A DNA stretch of 64,000 nucleotides from contig NC_088101.1 of assembly GCF_036370855.1 (NCBI RefSeq), positions 35,240,585 to 35,304,584 on the forward strand, read 5' to 3'. This DNA comes from Dromaius novaehollandiae (Eukaryota; Chordata; Aves; Casuariiformes; Dromaiidae). The stretch's first letter is position 1, and each line of letters starts with the position of its first letter. Of the stretch, positions 54,801-61,509 are shown in pieces. The notes beneath the pieces are model-generated. The model ran no database searches. It was not told the origin of the DNA and saw only the letters and a list, made by a program, of their open reading frames with translations. A program made the translations under genes and the position numbers.

Positions 54801-57800
54801 ATGAAGTAGTATCAAGGATAGGAAAAAGTCTTTCACCAAAAAGCAACACAGTATGGAAACAAAAACTATGCTGCACCAAGCAACACTGAGACTTTTCATC
54901 TCGAGCACTGTATCTGTGCAAACAGTGCATTGTCTGTAAGAACTGGAGATCAACACAAGTACAAGACAGGAAATGAGACACCTTCCAAATAAGCACATGT
55001 GAACGTACCTGAGAATTCAATACAAAGACTGGAGAACCAATCCAGAGAATCAGAGAGCAGTCCAACTGCCCATCTCTAGACATGTGGATGACATCTCAAA
55101 GTGGATATCATACGGCGTGAAGAAGTAAGTATAGCCATAGCGAATCCTAGTAAGAAACTGCAGCAGCAGGAGAACAGACAATTTTTAACAACAAATGACA
55201 GAGCGGAGTGCAAGAGACTAGTTTCCACTCCATAAGCCAGAATGGACATGGAAAGCTGATGGATAAACTGACTACTGATATAAATTATGCTAGTTGCATG
55301 CATTTTTGGTAACTGCTTTATTGCAAGTATCAGGAAGCAAGTGTTTTTCTCTGAAGCATACCAAATGTTAAAATCTTAACTGCTTTAGTCAATATGGAGA
55401 AAAAGCATCAAGTTTGTTAAAGCGTGCAACGTCTTTTCATGAAGACAGCTGATATACTGGCCAAAATCTTAAACATAAGCAGGTTTTTAAGCTATCCTTT
55501 CCTCAATGCTCCAAGCTGAGAGGATGAAAACAGGGCAAAATTCCTTCCCCAAATTTGGGCTCCTACCTGTATTGGTCAGGAAGGTTGCAGAAAAGTGTTC
55601 CAAGTTAGAACACTGTCACAATATTAAAAATTGTATTAGATTTGACACTGAAGGCCAGCATCAGTCACTCAAGCTCAGAATCTTTCCTTTCTGGCTTTCC
55701 AATGTGGAAATTGTGTGTCAACCCTTTCCACACAAATATCTGGTGAGAAAGACAGTACTTCATCAGTTTCTTTTATCATCAGAAGTCAGCAGATTTCCAT
55801 CTGCTCTCTTCCACTTAAGTATTAGAATCATCTTTGGCAACATCTCACGGACTCACAAACCTGCACTGACGCTCTCACACACGCACTGTCCCAGCTGTAA
55901 GCATAAACATCCTATCTGCAAAATAGTTCACTCCTAAAAAACACAGCTCTTGCAAGCTAAGAACAAGAAGTTATTTGTTTTGGGATTCAAAGGGATCTTA
56001 CAATAACAGCATCTTAAAGAAAGTGACTTAGAATTTCATCTCTGTTTCACACACAACTGCATGCACATAAAAAAGGCGGCGCAGCACAGTCACATAAGCT
56101 AATCATGCCACACCCCCAATCTCTCTTCCGGTAAACTGTAGCAAAAGCATTTGTTATGCTGTCAACTACTAGCTGCGTTAATTTCTGGCAATAATGTTTT
56201 CAAATAAGTTTGGCAAGCTTTACAATAGCATAGCAGAAAGCAAACGTTGAGACATTTAAAATCTATTTCGCTTCACAATGAAGTATATACCTAACACAAA
56301 TAAACATAAGCCTCCAGTTATTTATAAAACTTATGACATAATCGGGATCCTTACGTCCATGAAAGTAGTATGGTAGTGCAAGGCACAATGTCCAAATCAC
56401 GGGAGAGATTAGGTTCACATCCTCTCCAGCTTTCCCTACTCCAGCTGACACAGGTTGCAAATGCCGTAACACAGTGGATCCTATTGGGAACAAAGCATTT
56501 TGTACAGGCCAAACTGCCAAGCTGCTCAAGGGAGGTAGCTGATGGGCAAACTGACAGCTGTCAAATAGTAGAACAGGTATTAAAAAGAGAAGATTAAGAA
56601 CACCCAACACCACCGAGAAAAATAATAAGAAGAAAAAGAAAGGCTTCTGCCCTGTTGATGAACAAAAGGAAGATCAAAGTCTTGACTAATGGTCACTCAA
56701 AAGCAAAACACAGGCAAAGCAGTATGTACAAAGCATGAAATGATTTCATTATGGAGAATATTGATCAACCATCAAATACATTTAAAGCAGGAAAGTACAT
56801 TTTTGGTCTTGTCCTGGAAGAGTAACGCAGTGATGCAAGACAAAGGATTTACAGAGCAGCTATTAAAACCCAATCCACAAGCTGTCCCCATTTTCCTTTT
56901 ATTTAAGAGGAAAATAAAACCCAAACAACTCTTCGATTAGGGCATGCTTACAATGGAAAGTCACGCTGGTATGACTGGCTCTGACGTAGACACAATCATT
57001 CAAAAGAGTCTGGGCCTTAACTGGGTAAAAACATGCATTTTTTTGCCTAAAAATGGCAAATTATTAATTACCTACATTTTGTTAGCAGAGATGACTTCTA
57101 GGGACTGATTAGGCACTGCCTTAACACTTAATCAAGCTTCTAGCAGGTTACATTCCAATATTAAAGTGCCGAAAGTATTTGTAATGTCCAAATGAGTATT
57201 TAAACAAGAGAGCTTCCTCTGTTCAACTGAGTCATGTAAATCCAAGCCAAAGGCAGAGAATCAGCACAGAAAAGACTGAGATTTCACCCCTTCCCCCAAA
57301 CCGAACCATACTGCCTTTCCAGCGAAGGGTTGCTACACTCAGAGAGGAGACAGAGGAATAGGTGAGGTGAATACTGCTCTTCTGCTTCAACAGAAAGTCA
57401 TCAGAATTACTTTCACCCACACCCAGGGCAATATAAACTGCTTCATTTTGGACAGAGGTGCGTGAATGGCACCTACAAGATCCACTCTCCTGGGCTTTGC
57501 TCTGGTGGTGCTAACCTCCATCCATGTGATGGTAATAAATATGGGATGGAGGACAGGTAAATCTGAGACCCACTGCAGTCATGTCCACAGTGACTATCAG
57601 CCTTCAGCCCCAACTGCACAGCCAAAACACCCAGCAGCAGTGTTGTTCAGGAGTGCTGCCCCGACCTTCCCCCTCTCACGCCCATTCGCCCGTACCGAAG
57701 CACCCCGGCTCTTCTGCTACGCCAGCGCGATGGGATTACAGTGCAGCCACAAGTTTAAGCTCATCGAAGTTTAAAGAGTTAACAGAAGGAAAGAGGGGCA

Positions 57801-60800
57801 TTAGTCTTAACCCAGATCAGTTTGCTGACTGTTCAGTTTCATGGCAAAGCTGGATTTGATGGCAATGCCAGTGAATCAATGCTTCTCATTGTCGAATCAT
57901 GGTTTAAGTTATACTAGTGAAGCCATCTCATGTTGATAAGCCCCTATGTTCATCAATCAAAGACAACTGTCGTTCTACAATTTAAGATAAACTACTTCAA
58001 GAGTCAATAATGAGGGAGCACATGTCAAGAGAAATTAGATCACAAGAAATAAAAAGTGACAGCTGTATTTATATCCTTTTTTCATGTATAAATTCAGACT
58101 ACTCCCACCACAGTGAAAATCTTACATACAGTATTTCTAGTTAACTTCAAGGACATGTGATCTGGTTTCTTGTAGAGCAACAAGGCCAAATTTTGTACAA
58201 TATTCAAGGGCGGGTGGCTTTTTAGGGCATAACTGAACAAATTTTAGTATTATGTCATCATAGACAGAGGAACTATGGGAAAAAAACTGAAGAGGTTCAG
58301 TCTTCTATTTCTCTAATTTGGATCAGATAGCCTCCAGCTCTGTCATTACAGTTCATTCTTTATCATCTACAGAATTTCCACAGGATCATCCAAAATGCTA
58401 TCCTTATCACAAACTACATACCCTGCTGATGGCTTTAGCAGTTCTATTTTATTTTACTTTTTAGAAACTTCAGGATCAGTTAGGTCCCTCAACATTTTCC
58501 TTTTAGCCAGTCTCACCTATTAAGAGCAAGCCTTTGTCTTTCTTGGCCTGCCTTGGCCCTCAGTGGGTAGACCACAGGTGTTACAGCAACTGGCACAACA
58601 CTCCAGTATTGGTGTTTCCATGAAATACAACTAATCATAAGCTGCACTTAATTTTGTGCCTACCAGGTTGGGAGTGGCCCAGCCACTCTACTGACATCTT
58701 TCTTCCTCTCCCACCCTTTGTCCACCATTGTGGCAAAATCCCACGTGCTAAAACAGCAACATCTGACAAGTTCCCATATAGCTCTTTTACTACTGCCAAT
58801 ACTAATAACTTTATGAAGGCTGTTTCTGCATGCTAGCACAACGGGTGCTTGTTTAGTTACAGTTCTAGCAATATAGTGAAAAAGGCTACAACTTCTCTAC
58901 AGCCCCCCCGACTTATACAAATAAACAAAAACCTTAAAAACTGGCTATTTGTTGCTACTATCTCATCCCCAGCGTAGGTGCAATTCTAGGCAAAGGACAA
59001 ACACCAATAATAATAGCCACATGGAAAGCAGTTTACAAAATACCAACACACCTTTTGCATTCTAAATCAGTATTCACTGTATAGACTGCATCCACATAGT
59101 CAAATAACTGATACACCGCACTAAAACTTAAATTCCAGGGGAAAAAATGCGCAAAGACAGAACTACTTCTGTACTCTGACCTCCTACCAAATGCTGCAGG
59201 CTTACCTGAGCTTCACAAAAGCAGCAGCAGACATTTACAAATCCTGTTCTCACTCAAAGGACTAAATCTTCAAGAGTTGTCTCTCACTCTGTACAGTGAT
59301 ATCATCAGACTATTACACATACAACTGCAACAAGGCTTACATATATATGCATTCTGCTGAAGAGAAAACCCAAAATTGTCAAAATACTTCCCCCAATAAT
59401 TGAGAGATGTTTGTGACACTGACTGGGTTTCTCAAACAATCTCTAATTCAAAGGTGACAAAGCCAGAGAGGCATGAGGATGCTTAGTCAGACCATCTATG
59501 CAAGACAAACAAGGAGACCTTTGGAAGTAACATTCAGTTTCCTTAAACAAACAAAGGAAGAAAAACAGTCATGGAGAACACACTGTAACTTTTGGTAACT
59601 CTCACCAATGGTCAATTAGTCTCTTATAAGTCTGTACCCTATTTTTCTTATTTTTAGGCATCAACATCCAGCCACTGAATCTTGTTATACCTTTAGCTGT
59701 CATACTAGCAAACCTACCAGTTCAGTATCCCTTATGAATATGATGACTAAATCACACCTTTGATTTTCTCATCGGTAAATCCTAAGCTGCTTCAGTGTTT
59801 CATTGTCATGCATCTATTCTAGCTCTTTAACTCCTGCACTAAGACAGTGGAAGAAATACTCAGTGGCAGTTGTGTAATCCATGCAAGGCAAGAATGCAAA
59901 CAATTCCTTGGTAAATACAGTGGGGGTAAACTTTTGAGGGGAGAGAGATTTAAAATGGATTTGTCAATCTTGTTCATAATTTCAAAGATAAAAATCAGCC
60001 AGCAGCCAATGTGGAGCGACTGCTGGTCACTTCCTATGCAAGGAGGAGGCGGGTACATTAATGAACACCACCAAAGCATGCTGAAGACATCAAGGGCCTA
60101 CATGAAAAAACACTTTACAGTGGTGGTTTAGTGGATTGTAAATTATTTACAAGTCTGTAGGGTATTGAAAGGCTGAACAAACACTTGATCTTTTGGCAAA
60201 TATAGAGAGGACCTTGAACCAAACGTATGTAATCTGTATGTGTACTTTGACTAGTCCAAAGAGCTAGTTTCAATGTAAGTGGGCAAGGAAGAAATTAGAG
60301 TCTTCAGAGACCAAGTCTGACTAATTTCTGCCAGTTCAAGCAGGATCGGTGGTAACACTGTTGAGTTCTTTTTTCCCCATTTTATAAAAATGCATACATA
60401 TTGACTAAAAATAATGAAAGGCCTTGACAAACACATGCACACGTTATTATAGAGACCAAAACGGACGTGACCCAAACCTTTACAAAGGCGTTTTGAGTTG
60501 CCACGGATTGGAAACAAAGCATTCGGGGAACACACTCTACCAGGCCACCCCCAAAGAACAGAGCGCACCCAAAGCAAATCTGTCCTGGTGGTACGTATTT
60601 ATGAATTACAACTTAGTCCCGGTTTAAAGGACGAGAAGTTCAAAAACAGAGTCCTCCGTGGACGTCTGCCCGTCACACCCCGACGTCCGAAGGGACCGCG
60701 CACCGCTGAGCACCCGCGCAAGGCTTCAGCTTCCCCAGCAGCCGTGAGAGCGCGAATCCGCAGGAAAGCTCGCCCTGTCACACACCCTGCGCAACGCCAA

Positions 60801-61118
60801 TGGGGGGGAGGGGGGGGAAGGCGACTTGAGGCTCCTTGGGTCTTACCGCAGCCCTCGGCCGCCGCCGAACCTTCCCTCCGCGGGCACCCGCAGCGACACC
60901 CGCTACGAGCCGGGCCGCGCCGCTGCCCCCGCGGCCGCTATTCCGCCCTCACCGGGGGGGGGAACGGAAGACCCGCCGCCGCCGCCCTTACCGGCCAGCC
61001 CGCCGCCGCCTCCATCGCCGCCGTGCCCCTTCCTCCGCTGCAGGATGAAGTAGGGGTTGGCCCGCTCCGTGACCCACAGCGCGTTGGCCAGCAGCACCTC
61101 CTCGGGGTTCACCCACAT
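6238..61118 (-). CDS. TBC1D9: TBC1D9, complete gene (21 coding exons, 1265 aa)
   Basis: TBC1D9 is a Rab GTPase-activating protein of the TBC1D8/TBC1D9 family, expected at endomembranes. Human TBC1D9 has been linked to calcium-dependent TBK1 activation in selective autophagy. Joining the 21 exons listed separately gives 3798 nt with no stop or frameshift, and every junction phase agrees. Residue positions: GRAM 1 about 146-213, GRAM 2 about 293-361, TBC domain from about 514 to about 700 with arginine finger R565 (I559-x-x-D562-x-x-R565) and glutamine finger Q600 (Y598-x-Q600), EF-hand loop 898-909 (D898, N900, D902, E909), then an acidic Ser-rich tail ending in MSG. From memory the human protein is 1266 residues, so this copy is full length. 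Near identity to remembered TBC1D9, rather than TBC1D9B or TBC1D8, includes the N-terminal [15 protein letters not shown]. The start codon at 61118-61116 has A at -3; no upstream in-frame ATG is seen in the nearby leader. Confidence 0.97.
6964..7934 (-). other. TBC1D9 intron 20 (0.97 kb)
   Basis: AT-rich, no recognisable element. Confidence 0.65.
7935..8035 (-). CDS. TBC1D9: TBC1D9 coding exon 20
   Basis: 101 nt, acceptor aacggtag|GCAAGA, donor AATCAG|GTACTT. It encodes [16 protein letters not shown], then [17 protein letters not shown]. The acceptor has a poor pyrimidine tract (ttgttaacggtag). Skipping this exon would break the frame because its flanking phases differ (1 and 0). Confidence 0.93.
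8170..8244 (-). CDS. TBC1D9: TBC1D9 coding exon 19
   Basis: 75 nt, acceptor ttcctag|TTGTTG, donor GACAAAG|GTACGT. It encodes [18 protein letters not shown], then SLKTDK. Phase 1 on both sides; separated from exon 20 by a 134-base intron. Confidence 0.94.
8245..9194 (-). other. TBC1D9 intron 18 (0.95 kb)
   Basis: Contains an imperfect 28-bp tandem duplication at 8841-8896 (the two units share ACAT.TGCAATCCAA-type cores). Nothing else recognised. Confidence 0.65.
8841..8896. repeat. Imperfect 28-bp tandem duplication
   Basis: Two 28-bp units (8841-8868 and 8869-8896) share AATTTCC.AACAT.TGCAATCCAA with a few differences; in intron 18. Confidence 0.8.
9195..9281 (-). CDS. TBC1D9: TBC1D9 coding exon 18
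   Basis: 87 nt, acceptor tgcttag|ATCCAT, donor CACACG|GTAGGC. It encodes [18 protein letters not shown], then [10 protein letters not shown], an acidic segment after the EF-hand. Phase 1 on both sides. Confidence 0.94.
9282..11333 (-). other. TBC1D9 intron 17 (2.05 kb)
   Basis: Contains a T18 run at 10477-10494. Nothing else recognised. Confidence 0.65.
10477..10494. repeat. T18 homopolymer
   Basis: Eighteen T in intron 17; A18 in the transcript. Confidence 0.9.
11334..11399 (-). CDS. TBC1D9: TBC1D9 coding exon 17
   Basis: 66 nt, acceptor atttag|GTGCAG, donor TTGCCTG|GTGAGT. It encodes [19 protein letters not shown] then LP. Phase 1 on both sides, so the exon is symmetrical and its skipping would keep the frame. 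Confidence 0.94.
13652..13670. repeat. G19 homopolymer
   Basis: Nineteen consecutive G (preceded by GGGGC) in intron 16. A tract this long is often length-polymorphic and often miscalled. Its G-rich strand could fold as a quadruplex. Confidence 0.9.
14697..14721. repeat. (AAAAT)n pentanucleotide repeat
   Basis: Four to five ATAAA-type units in intron 16. Confidence 0.9.
17425..17665 (-). CDS. TBC1D9: TBC1D9 coding exon 16 (EF-hand)
   Basis: 241 nt, acceptor gttcag|GCAGAA, donor GCTA|AGTAAG placed so that exon 17 completes the Ser codon (phase 1). It encodes [19 protein letters not shown], then a canonical 12-residue EF-hand loop [12 protein letters not shown] (residues 898-909) with calcium ligands at loop positions 1, 3, 5 and 12. 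Human has Ser where this copy has the first Leu after DENGD (from memory). Confidence 0.96.
17666..18821 (-). other. TBC1D9 intron 15 (1.16 kb)
   Basis: AT-rich, no recognisable element. Confidence 0.65.
18822..18890 (-). CDS. TBC1D9: TBC1D9 coding exon 15
   Basis: 69 nt, 23 whole codons, acceptor tcaaaag|GTGCGA, donor TTCAAG|GTAATG. It encodes [19 protein letters not shown] followed by ALFK, the helix that leads into the EF-hand region. Phase 0 at both ends. Confidence 0.95.
19008..19106 (-). CDS. TBC1D9: TBC1D9 coding exon 14
   Basis: 99 nt, 33 whole codons, acceptor ctttaag|AAATTT, donor AATGTG|GTAGGT. It encodes [19 protein letters not shown] and [13 protein letters not shown]. Phase 0 at both ends. 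Only a 116-base intron separates it from exon 15. Confidence 0.95.
19107..22752 (-). other. TBC1D9 intron 13 (3.6 kb)
   Basis: AT-rich. A small imperfect GT repeat lies near 21145-21157. No exon or mobile element recognised. Confidence 0.65.
22753..22882 (-). CDS. TBC1D9: TBC1D9 coding exon 13
   Basis: 130 nt, acceptor ctcggcag|ATACTT, donor TATGAG|GTAGGA. It encodes [18 protein letters not shown], then [23 protein letters not shown], linking the TBC domain to the EF-hand region. Confidence 0.95.
22883..24061 (-). other. TBC1D9 intron 12 (1.2 kb)
   Basis: Contains (GT)8 running into a G14 tract at 23421-23450. Nothing else recognised. Confidence 0.65.
23421..23450. repeat. (GT)8 joined to G14
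   Basis: A GT dinucleotide array runs directly into a G homopolymer in intron 12. It is a compound microsatellite with Z-DNA and quadruplex potential. Confidence 0.9.
24062..24347 (-). CDS. TBC1D9: TBC1D9 coding exon 12 (TBC domain, C-terminal half)
   Basis: 286 nt, acceptor ttaacag|GAGCGC, donor GGGAAG|GTATAT. It encodes [51 protein letters not shown] and [18 protein letters not shown], completing the TBC domain. The Cys in CFFCEG stands where I recall Tyr in human. Confidence 0.96.
24348..25379 (-). other. TBC1D9 intron 11 (1.0 kb)
   Basis: AT-rich with no recognisable element. Confidence 0.65.
25380..25497 (-). CDS. TBC1D9: TBC1D9 coding exon 11 (TBC domain)
   Basis: 118 nt, acceptor tctttag|GCTATG, donor GTTGTTG|GTATGT. 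It encodes [19 protein letters not shown], then [19 protein letters not shown], helical core of the TBC fold. A 25-bp tandem duplication lies 20-70 bases upstream of its acceptor (see findings). Confidence 0.96.
25518..25567 (-). repeat. 25-bp perfect tandem duplication before exon 11
   Basis: AATCACTATACACTATTTCT plus TCAGT occurs twice head to tail (25518-25542 and 25543-25567). Perfect identity implies a recent event. It lies in the branch-point window of intron 10. Confidence 0.9.
26690..26830 (-). mobile_element. MIR-like SINE fragment (old)
   Basis: The plus strand carries AGGCTCAGGAAATTGCTCAA, then ACATAGCAAGTGAGC, then GAAGCTGGACTTGAATCACAGG and GACTCTAAAA. This is the same order as the reverse complement of the MIR core (GAGGCTCAGAGA, TTGCCCAAGGTCACACAGC, AGTGGCAGAGCCGGGATTCGAACCCAGG, GACTCCAGAG). 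Confidence 0.7.
27372..27586 (-). CDS. TBC1D9: TBC1D9 coding exon 10 (TBC arginine finger)
   Basis: 215 nt, acceptor ctcccag|GAGCC, donor TGTCAG|GTAATT. It carries the catalytic IxxDxxR motif (IERDLHR; R565), and ends exactly after the YxQ glutamine finger (GYCQ; Q600). Both catalytic residues of a dual-finger RabGAP are thus present in one exon and intact, as expected for an active GAP. The segment AINEMATHP differs by one residue from the human AINEKATHP that I recall. Confidence 0.97.
27587..29599 (-). other. TBC1D9 intron 9 (2.0 kb)
   Basis: Contains a MIR-like SINE fragment at about 28335-28480. A moderately GC-rich, non-coding-looking stretch at 27890-28260 has no identity that I recognise. 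Confidence 0.65.
28335..28480 (-). mobile_element. MIR-like SINE fragment (old)
   Basis: The plus strand shows, in order, an AACCCTGTGAG block, a CCCTATTCTAAAGATAGG block, GGTTAAGTGCTCTGCCCA, and a GGCAGAAGCAGGAATAGAGC block. These match the order and spacing of the reverse complement of the MIR core and 3' part (AACCCTATGAGG, CCCATTTTACAGATG, GGTTAAGTAACTTGCCCA, GGCAGAGCCGGGATTCGAAC). The element is strongly diverged, as expected for a family active in early amniotes. Confidence 0.7.
29600..29750 (-). CDS. TBC1D9: TBC1D9 coding exon 9 (start of TBC domain)
   Basis: 151 nt, acceptor ttcttag|GCTAAAG, donor TTTCAG|GTAGGT (the final G is the first base of a split Gly codon). It encodes [18 protein letters not shown], then the TBC entry motif [15 protein letters not shown] (R/W motif A of the TBC family) from about residue 514. 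Confidence 0.96.
29751..30118 (-). other. TBC1D9 intron 8 (368 bp)
   Basis: Short AT-rich intron with a T12-type run near 29840. Nothing else seen. Confidence 0.7.
30119..30289 (-). CDS. TBC1D9: TBC1D9 coding exon 8 (linker before TBC domain)
   Basis: 171 nt, exactly 57 codons, acceptor ctgcag|GTGTTT, donor AAGCTG|GTAATA. The first half ([20 protein letters not shown]) looks more divergent from human than its surroundings. The second half ([32 protein letters not shown]) is highly conserved and leads into the TBC fold. Confidence 0.95.
30290..31969 (-). other. TBC1D9 intron 7 (1.7 kb)
   Basis: Contains a C14-A14 compound run at 31748-31775. Nothing else recognised. Confidence 0.65.
31748..31775. 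repeat. C14-A14 compound homopolymer
   Basis: Fourteen C followed directly by fourteen A in intron 7. Confidence 0.9.
31970..32176 (-). CDS. TBC1D9: TBC1D9 coding exon 7 (end of GRAM 2)
   Basis: 207 nt, 69 whole codons, acceptor cctag|GTGACA, donor GATGAG|GTATGT. It encodes [35 protein letters not shown] and a serine/acidic stretch ([10 protein letters not shown]) that begins the linker to the TBC domain. Phase 0 at both ends, so the exon could be skipped in frame. Confidence 0.96.
34112..34182 (-). mobile_element. Possible MIR fragment (short)
   Basis: CGGCAGAGCTGGAATTGAAT followed by GTCTCCTCTC and AAGGTCATTGCATTC resembles the reverse complement of the MIR core past the GGCAGAGCCGGGATT block. 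Only about 70 bp can be matched by eye, so it is weaker than the two copies above. Confidence 0.4.
34186..34204. repeat. T homopolymer (about 19)
   Basis: A long T run immediately beside the possible MIR fragment in intron 6. Confidence 0.85.
34995..35202 (-). CDS. TBC1D9: TBC1D9 coding exon 6 (second GRAM domain)
   Basis: 208 nt, acceptor tttttag|GGATCTT, donor CGAGAG|GTAAAT. It encodes [19 protein letters not shown], then [19 protein letters not shown] and [19 protein letters not shown], the core of GRAM domain 2. Phase 0 at the 3' end. Confidence 0.96.
35203..36347 (-). other. TBC1D9 intron 5 (1.1 kb)
   Basis: AT-rich and without a recognisable element. Confidence 0.65.
36348..36609 (-). 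CDS. TBC1D9: TBC1D9 coding exon 5 (end of GRAM 1 and linker)
   Basis: 262 nt, acceptor ctattcag|CAAAGTTAG, donor AAACG|GTAAGTA. It encodes [19 protein letters not shown], then [16 protein letters not shown] and a basic linker ([17 protein letters not shown]). The lysine-rich linker between the two GRAM domains is a visible basic patch that could favour acidic membranes (inference). Confidence 0.96.
36610..38356 (-). other. TBC1D9 intron 4 (1.75 kb)
   Basis: Contains an A14 run at 36757-36770 followed by (AC)n at 36778-36811, plus T runs near 37760 and 38140. Nothing else recognised. Confidence 0.7.
36757..36811. repeat. A14 and (AC)n compound microsatellite
   Basis: An A14 run at 36757-36770, a short CCCACGT spacer, then about 17 AC units to 36811, in intron 4. 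A poly(C)-rich patch follows. Confidence 0.9.
38357..38585 (-). CDS. TBC1D9: TBC1D9 coding exon 4 (first GRAM domain)
   Basis: 229 nt, acceptor ctgctag|GGCATC, donor GGGAAG|GTATGT. It encodes [11 protein letters not shown], an acidic EDDDTEKF stretch, and the start of GRAM domain 1 ([19 protein letters not shown] and [20 protein letters not shown]). GRAM domains are PH-like folds that bind lipid or protein at membranes. Ends in phase 1. Confidence 0.96.
38586..40235 (-). other. TBC1D9 intron 3 (1.65 kb)
   Basis: AT-rich, with a (GTTTT)n microsatellite at 39716-39744. Nothing else recognised. Confidence 0.7.
39716..39744. repeat. (GTTTT)n pentanucleotide microsatellite
   Basis: Five to six GTTTT units in intron 3. 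Confidence 0.9.
40236..40354 (-). CDS. TBC1D9: TBC1D9 coding exon 3 (aa 80-119)
   Basis: 119 nt, acceptor tatgcag|GTTGCTC, donor ATACAG|GTAGTT. It encodes [19 protein letters not shown] and the following FENEND segment, ending at RGKIQ. The first full codon after the junction is TGC (Cys), where I recall Gly in human, giving CGCSRKE. Confidence 0.95.
40355..44963 (-). other. TBC1D9 intron 2 (4.6 kb)
   Basis: Holds a perfect 10-bp-arm inverted repeat at 44407-44430 and a C10 run near 41412. A minus-strand open frame at 43409-43720 (103 codons) resembles nothing I know. No mobile element recognised. Confidence 0.7.
44407..44430. repeat. Perfect inverted repeat, 10-bp arms, 4-nt loop
   Basis: ATCCAGGAAG (44407-44416) and CTTCCTGGAT (44421-44430) flank CAGG. 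A degenerate further copy (CCAGGAATCCAGG) follows at about 44439. Located in intron 2 about 540 bp past the exon 2 donor. Confidence 0.85.
44964..45074 (-). CDS. TBC1D9: TBC1D9 coding exon 2 (aa 43-79)
   Basis: 111 nt. The acceptor is cctgtag|GTCTCC and the donor is TGTG|GTGAGG. It encodes a segment running from [16 protein letters not shown] to SLVYWTIAC, close to the human sequence, before the first GRAM domain. Intron phase is 1 on both sides, so this exon is symmetrical and could be skipped without breaking the frame. Confidence 0.96.
45075..60991 (-). other. TBC1D9 intron 1 (15.9 kb)
   Basis: The largest intron. Simple repeats: (TTA)n near 50627-50641, G9 near 51760, (CA)n-type at 52592-52619, TAA repeats near 52995, an A-rich patch near 53125-53150. 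A GC-rich patch lies at 49870-50530 and a purine-rich plus-strand stretch at 53090-54270. The longest open frames (55506-55937, 57466-57774, both plus strand) match no family known to me. The CpG island spans its 5' end. Confidence 0.7.
60992..61118 (-). CDS. TBC1D9: TBC1D9 coding exon 1 (aa 1-42, plus 1 nt)
   Basis: 127 nt encoding the start methionine, the conserved [15 protein letters not shown] segment and a glycine-rich run ([13 protein letters not shown]) made by GC-rich triplets. The donor is GCCG|GTAAGG, phase 1. The exon sits inside the CpG island, which fits a housekeeping-type promoter. An in-frame GTG 14 codons upstream (61160) could extend the frame, but the conserved ATG is the natural start. 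Confidence 0.96.
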
Positions 61119-61298
61119 GCTCCCGCCGCACGCCGACGGCGGCCCGCGGCAGGCACGCACCGCCCGCGCCGCCGCTCAGGCTCCGGGCGCATCACACGCC
61201 GTGCCCGGCCGCGGCGGCGGCATGCCCCGGCGGCTCTCCTCCCGCCTCCCCGCCCCCCGCGCAGCGGCCGCGGGGCCCGGCAGCGCCCGGCACGGCGG

Positions 61299-61306
61299 TG
61301 ACATCA
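61299..61306. promoter_or_regulatory. CRE/ATF-like site TGACATCA
   Basis: One mismatch from the palindromic CRE TGACGTCA, inside the CpG island about 180 bp upstream of the TBC1D9 ATG. It could also occur by chance. Confidence 0.3.
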
Positions 61307-61497
61307 GCGCCGCCCGGCCCGGCCCGGCCGCACTGCACTGCGCCGCCCGACGGCCGCCGCCACCGCCACCGCCAGGCCGCGCGCGCCGGCAGGCGACAGG
61401 GGGCGCGGCGCCCGCACCTGCGCGCGGGGCGGCGCGCGAGCGCGGGGCGGCGCCGCCGCTGCTGACAGGCCTCCGCGGCCGTTTCCGGCGCGCGCGG

Positions 61498-61509
61498 CCG
61501 TTGCAACGG
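61498..61509. promoter_or_regulatory. 12-bp palindrome CCGTTGCAACGG (paired MYB-like sites)
   Basis: A perfect palindrome about 380 bp upstream of the TBC1D9 ATG. Each half matches the MYB recognition element (CAACGG / CCGTTG), so two sites face each other. The centre GTTGCAAC also resembles fused RFX X-box half sites. Binding is inference. Confidence 0.4.

Noticed and set aside
56263..56613. 116-codon minus-strand hydrophobic frame in intron 1
   Set aside because: It begins at GTG, not ATG, and no family is recognisable. A retained-intron or retrogene origin has no support in the sequence.
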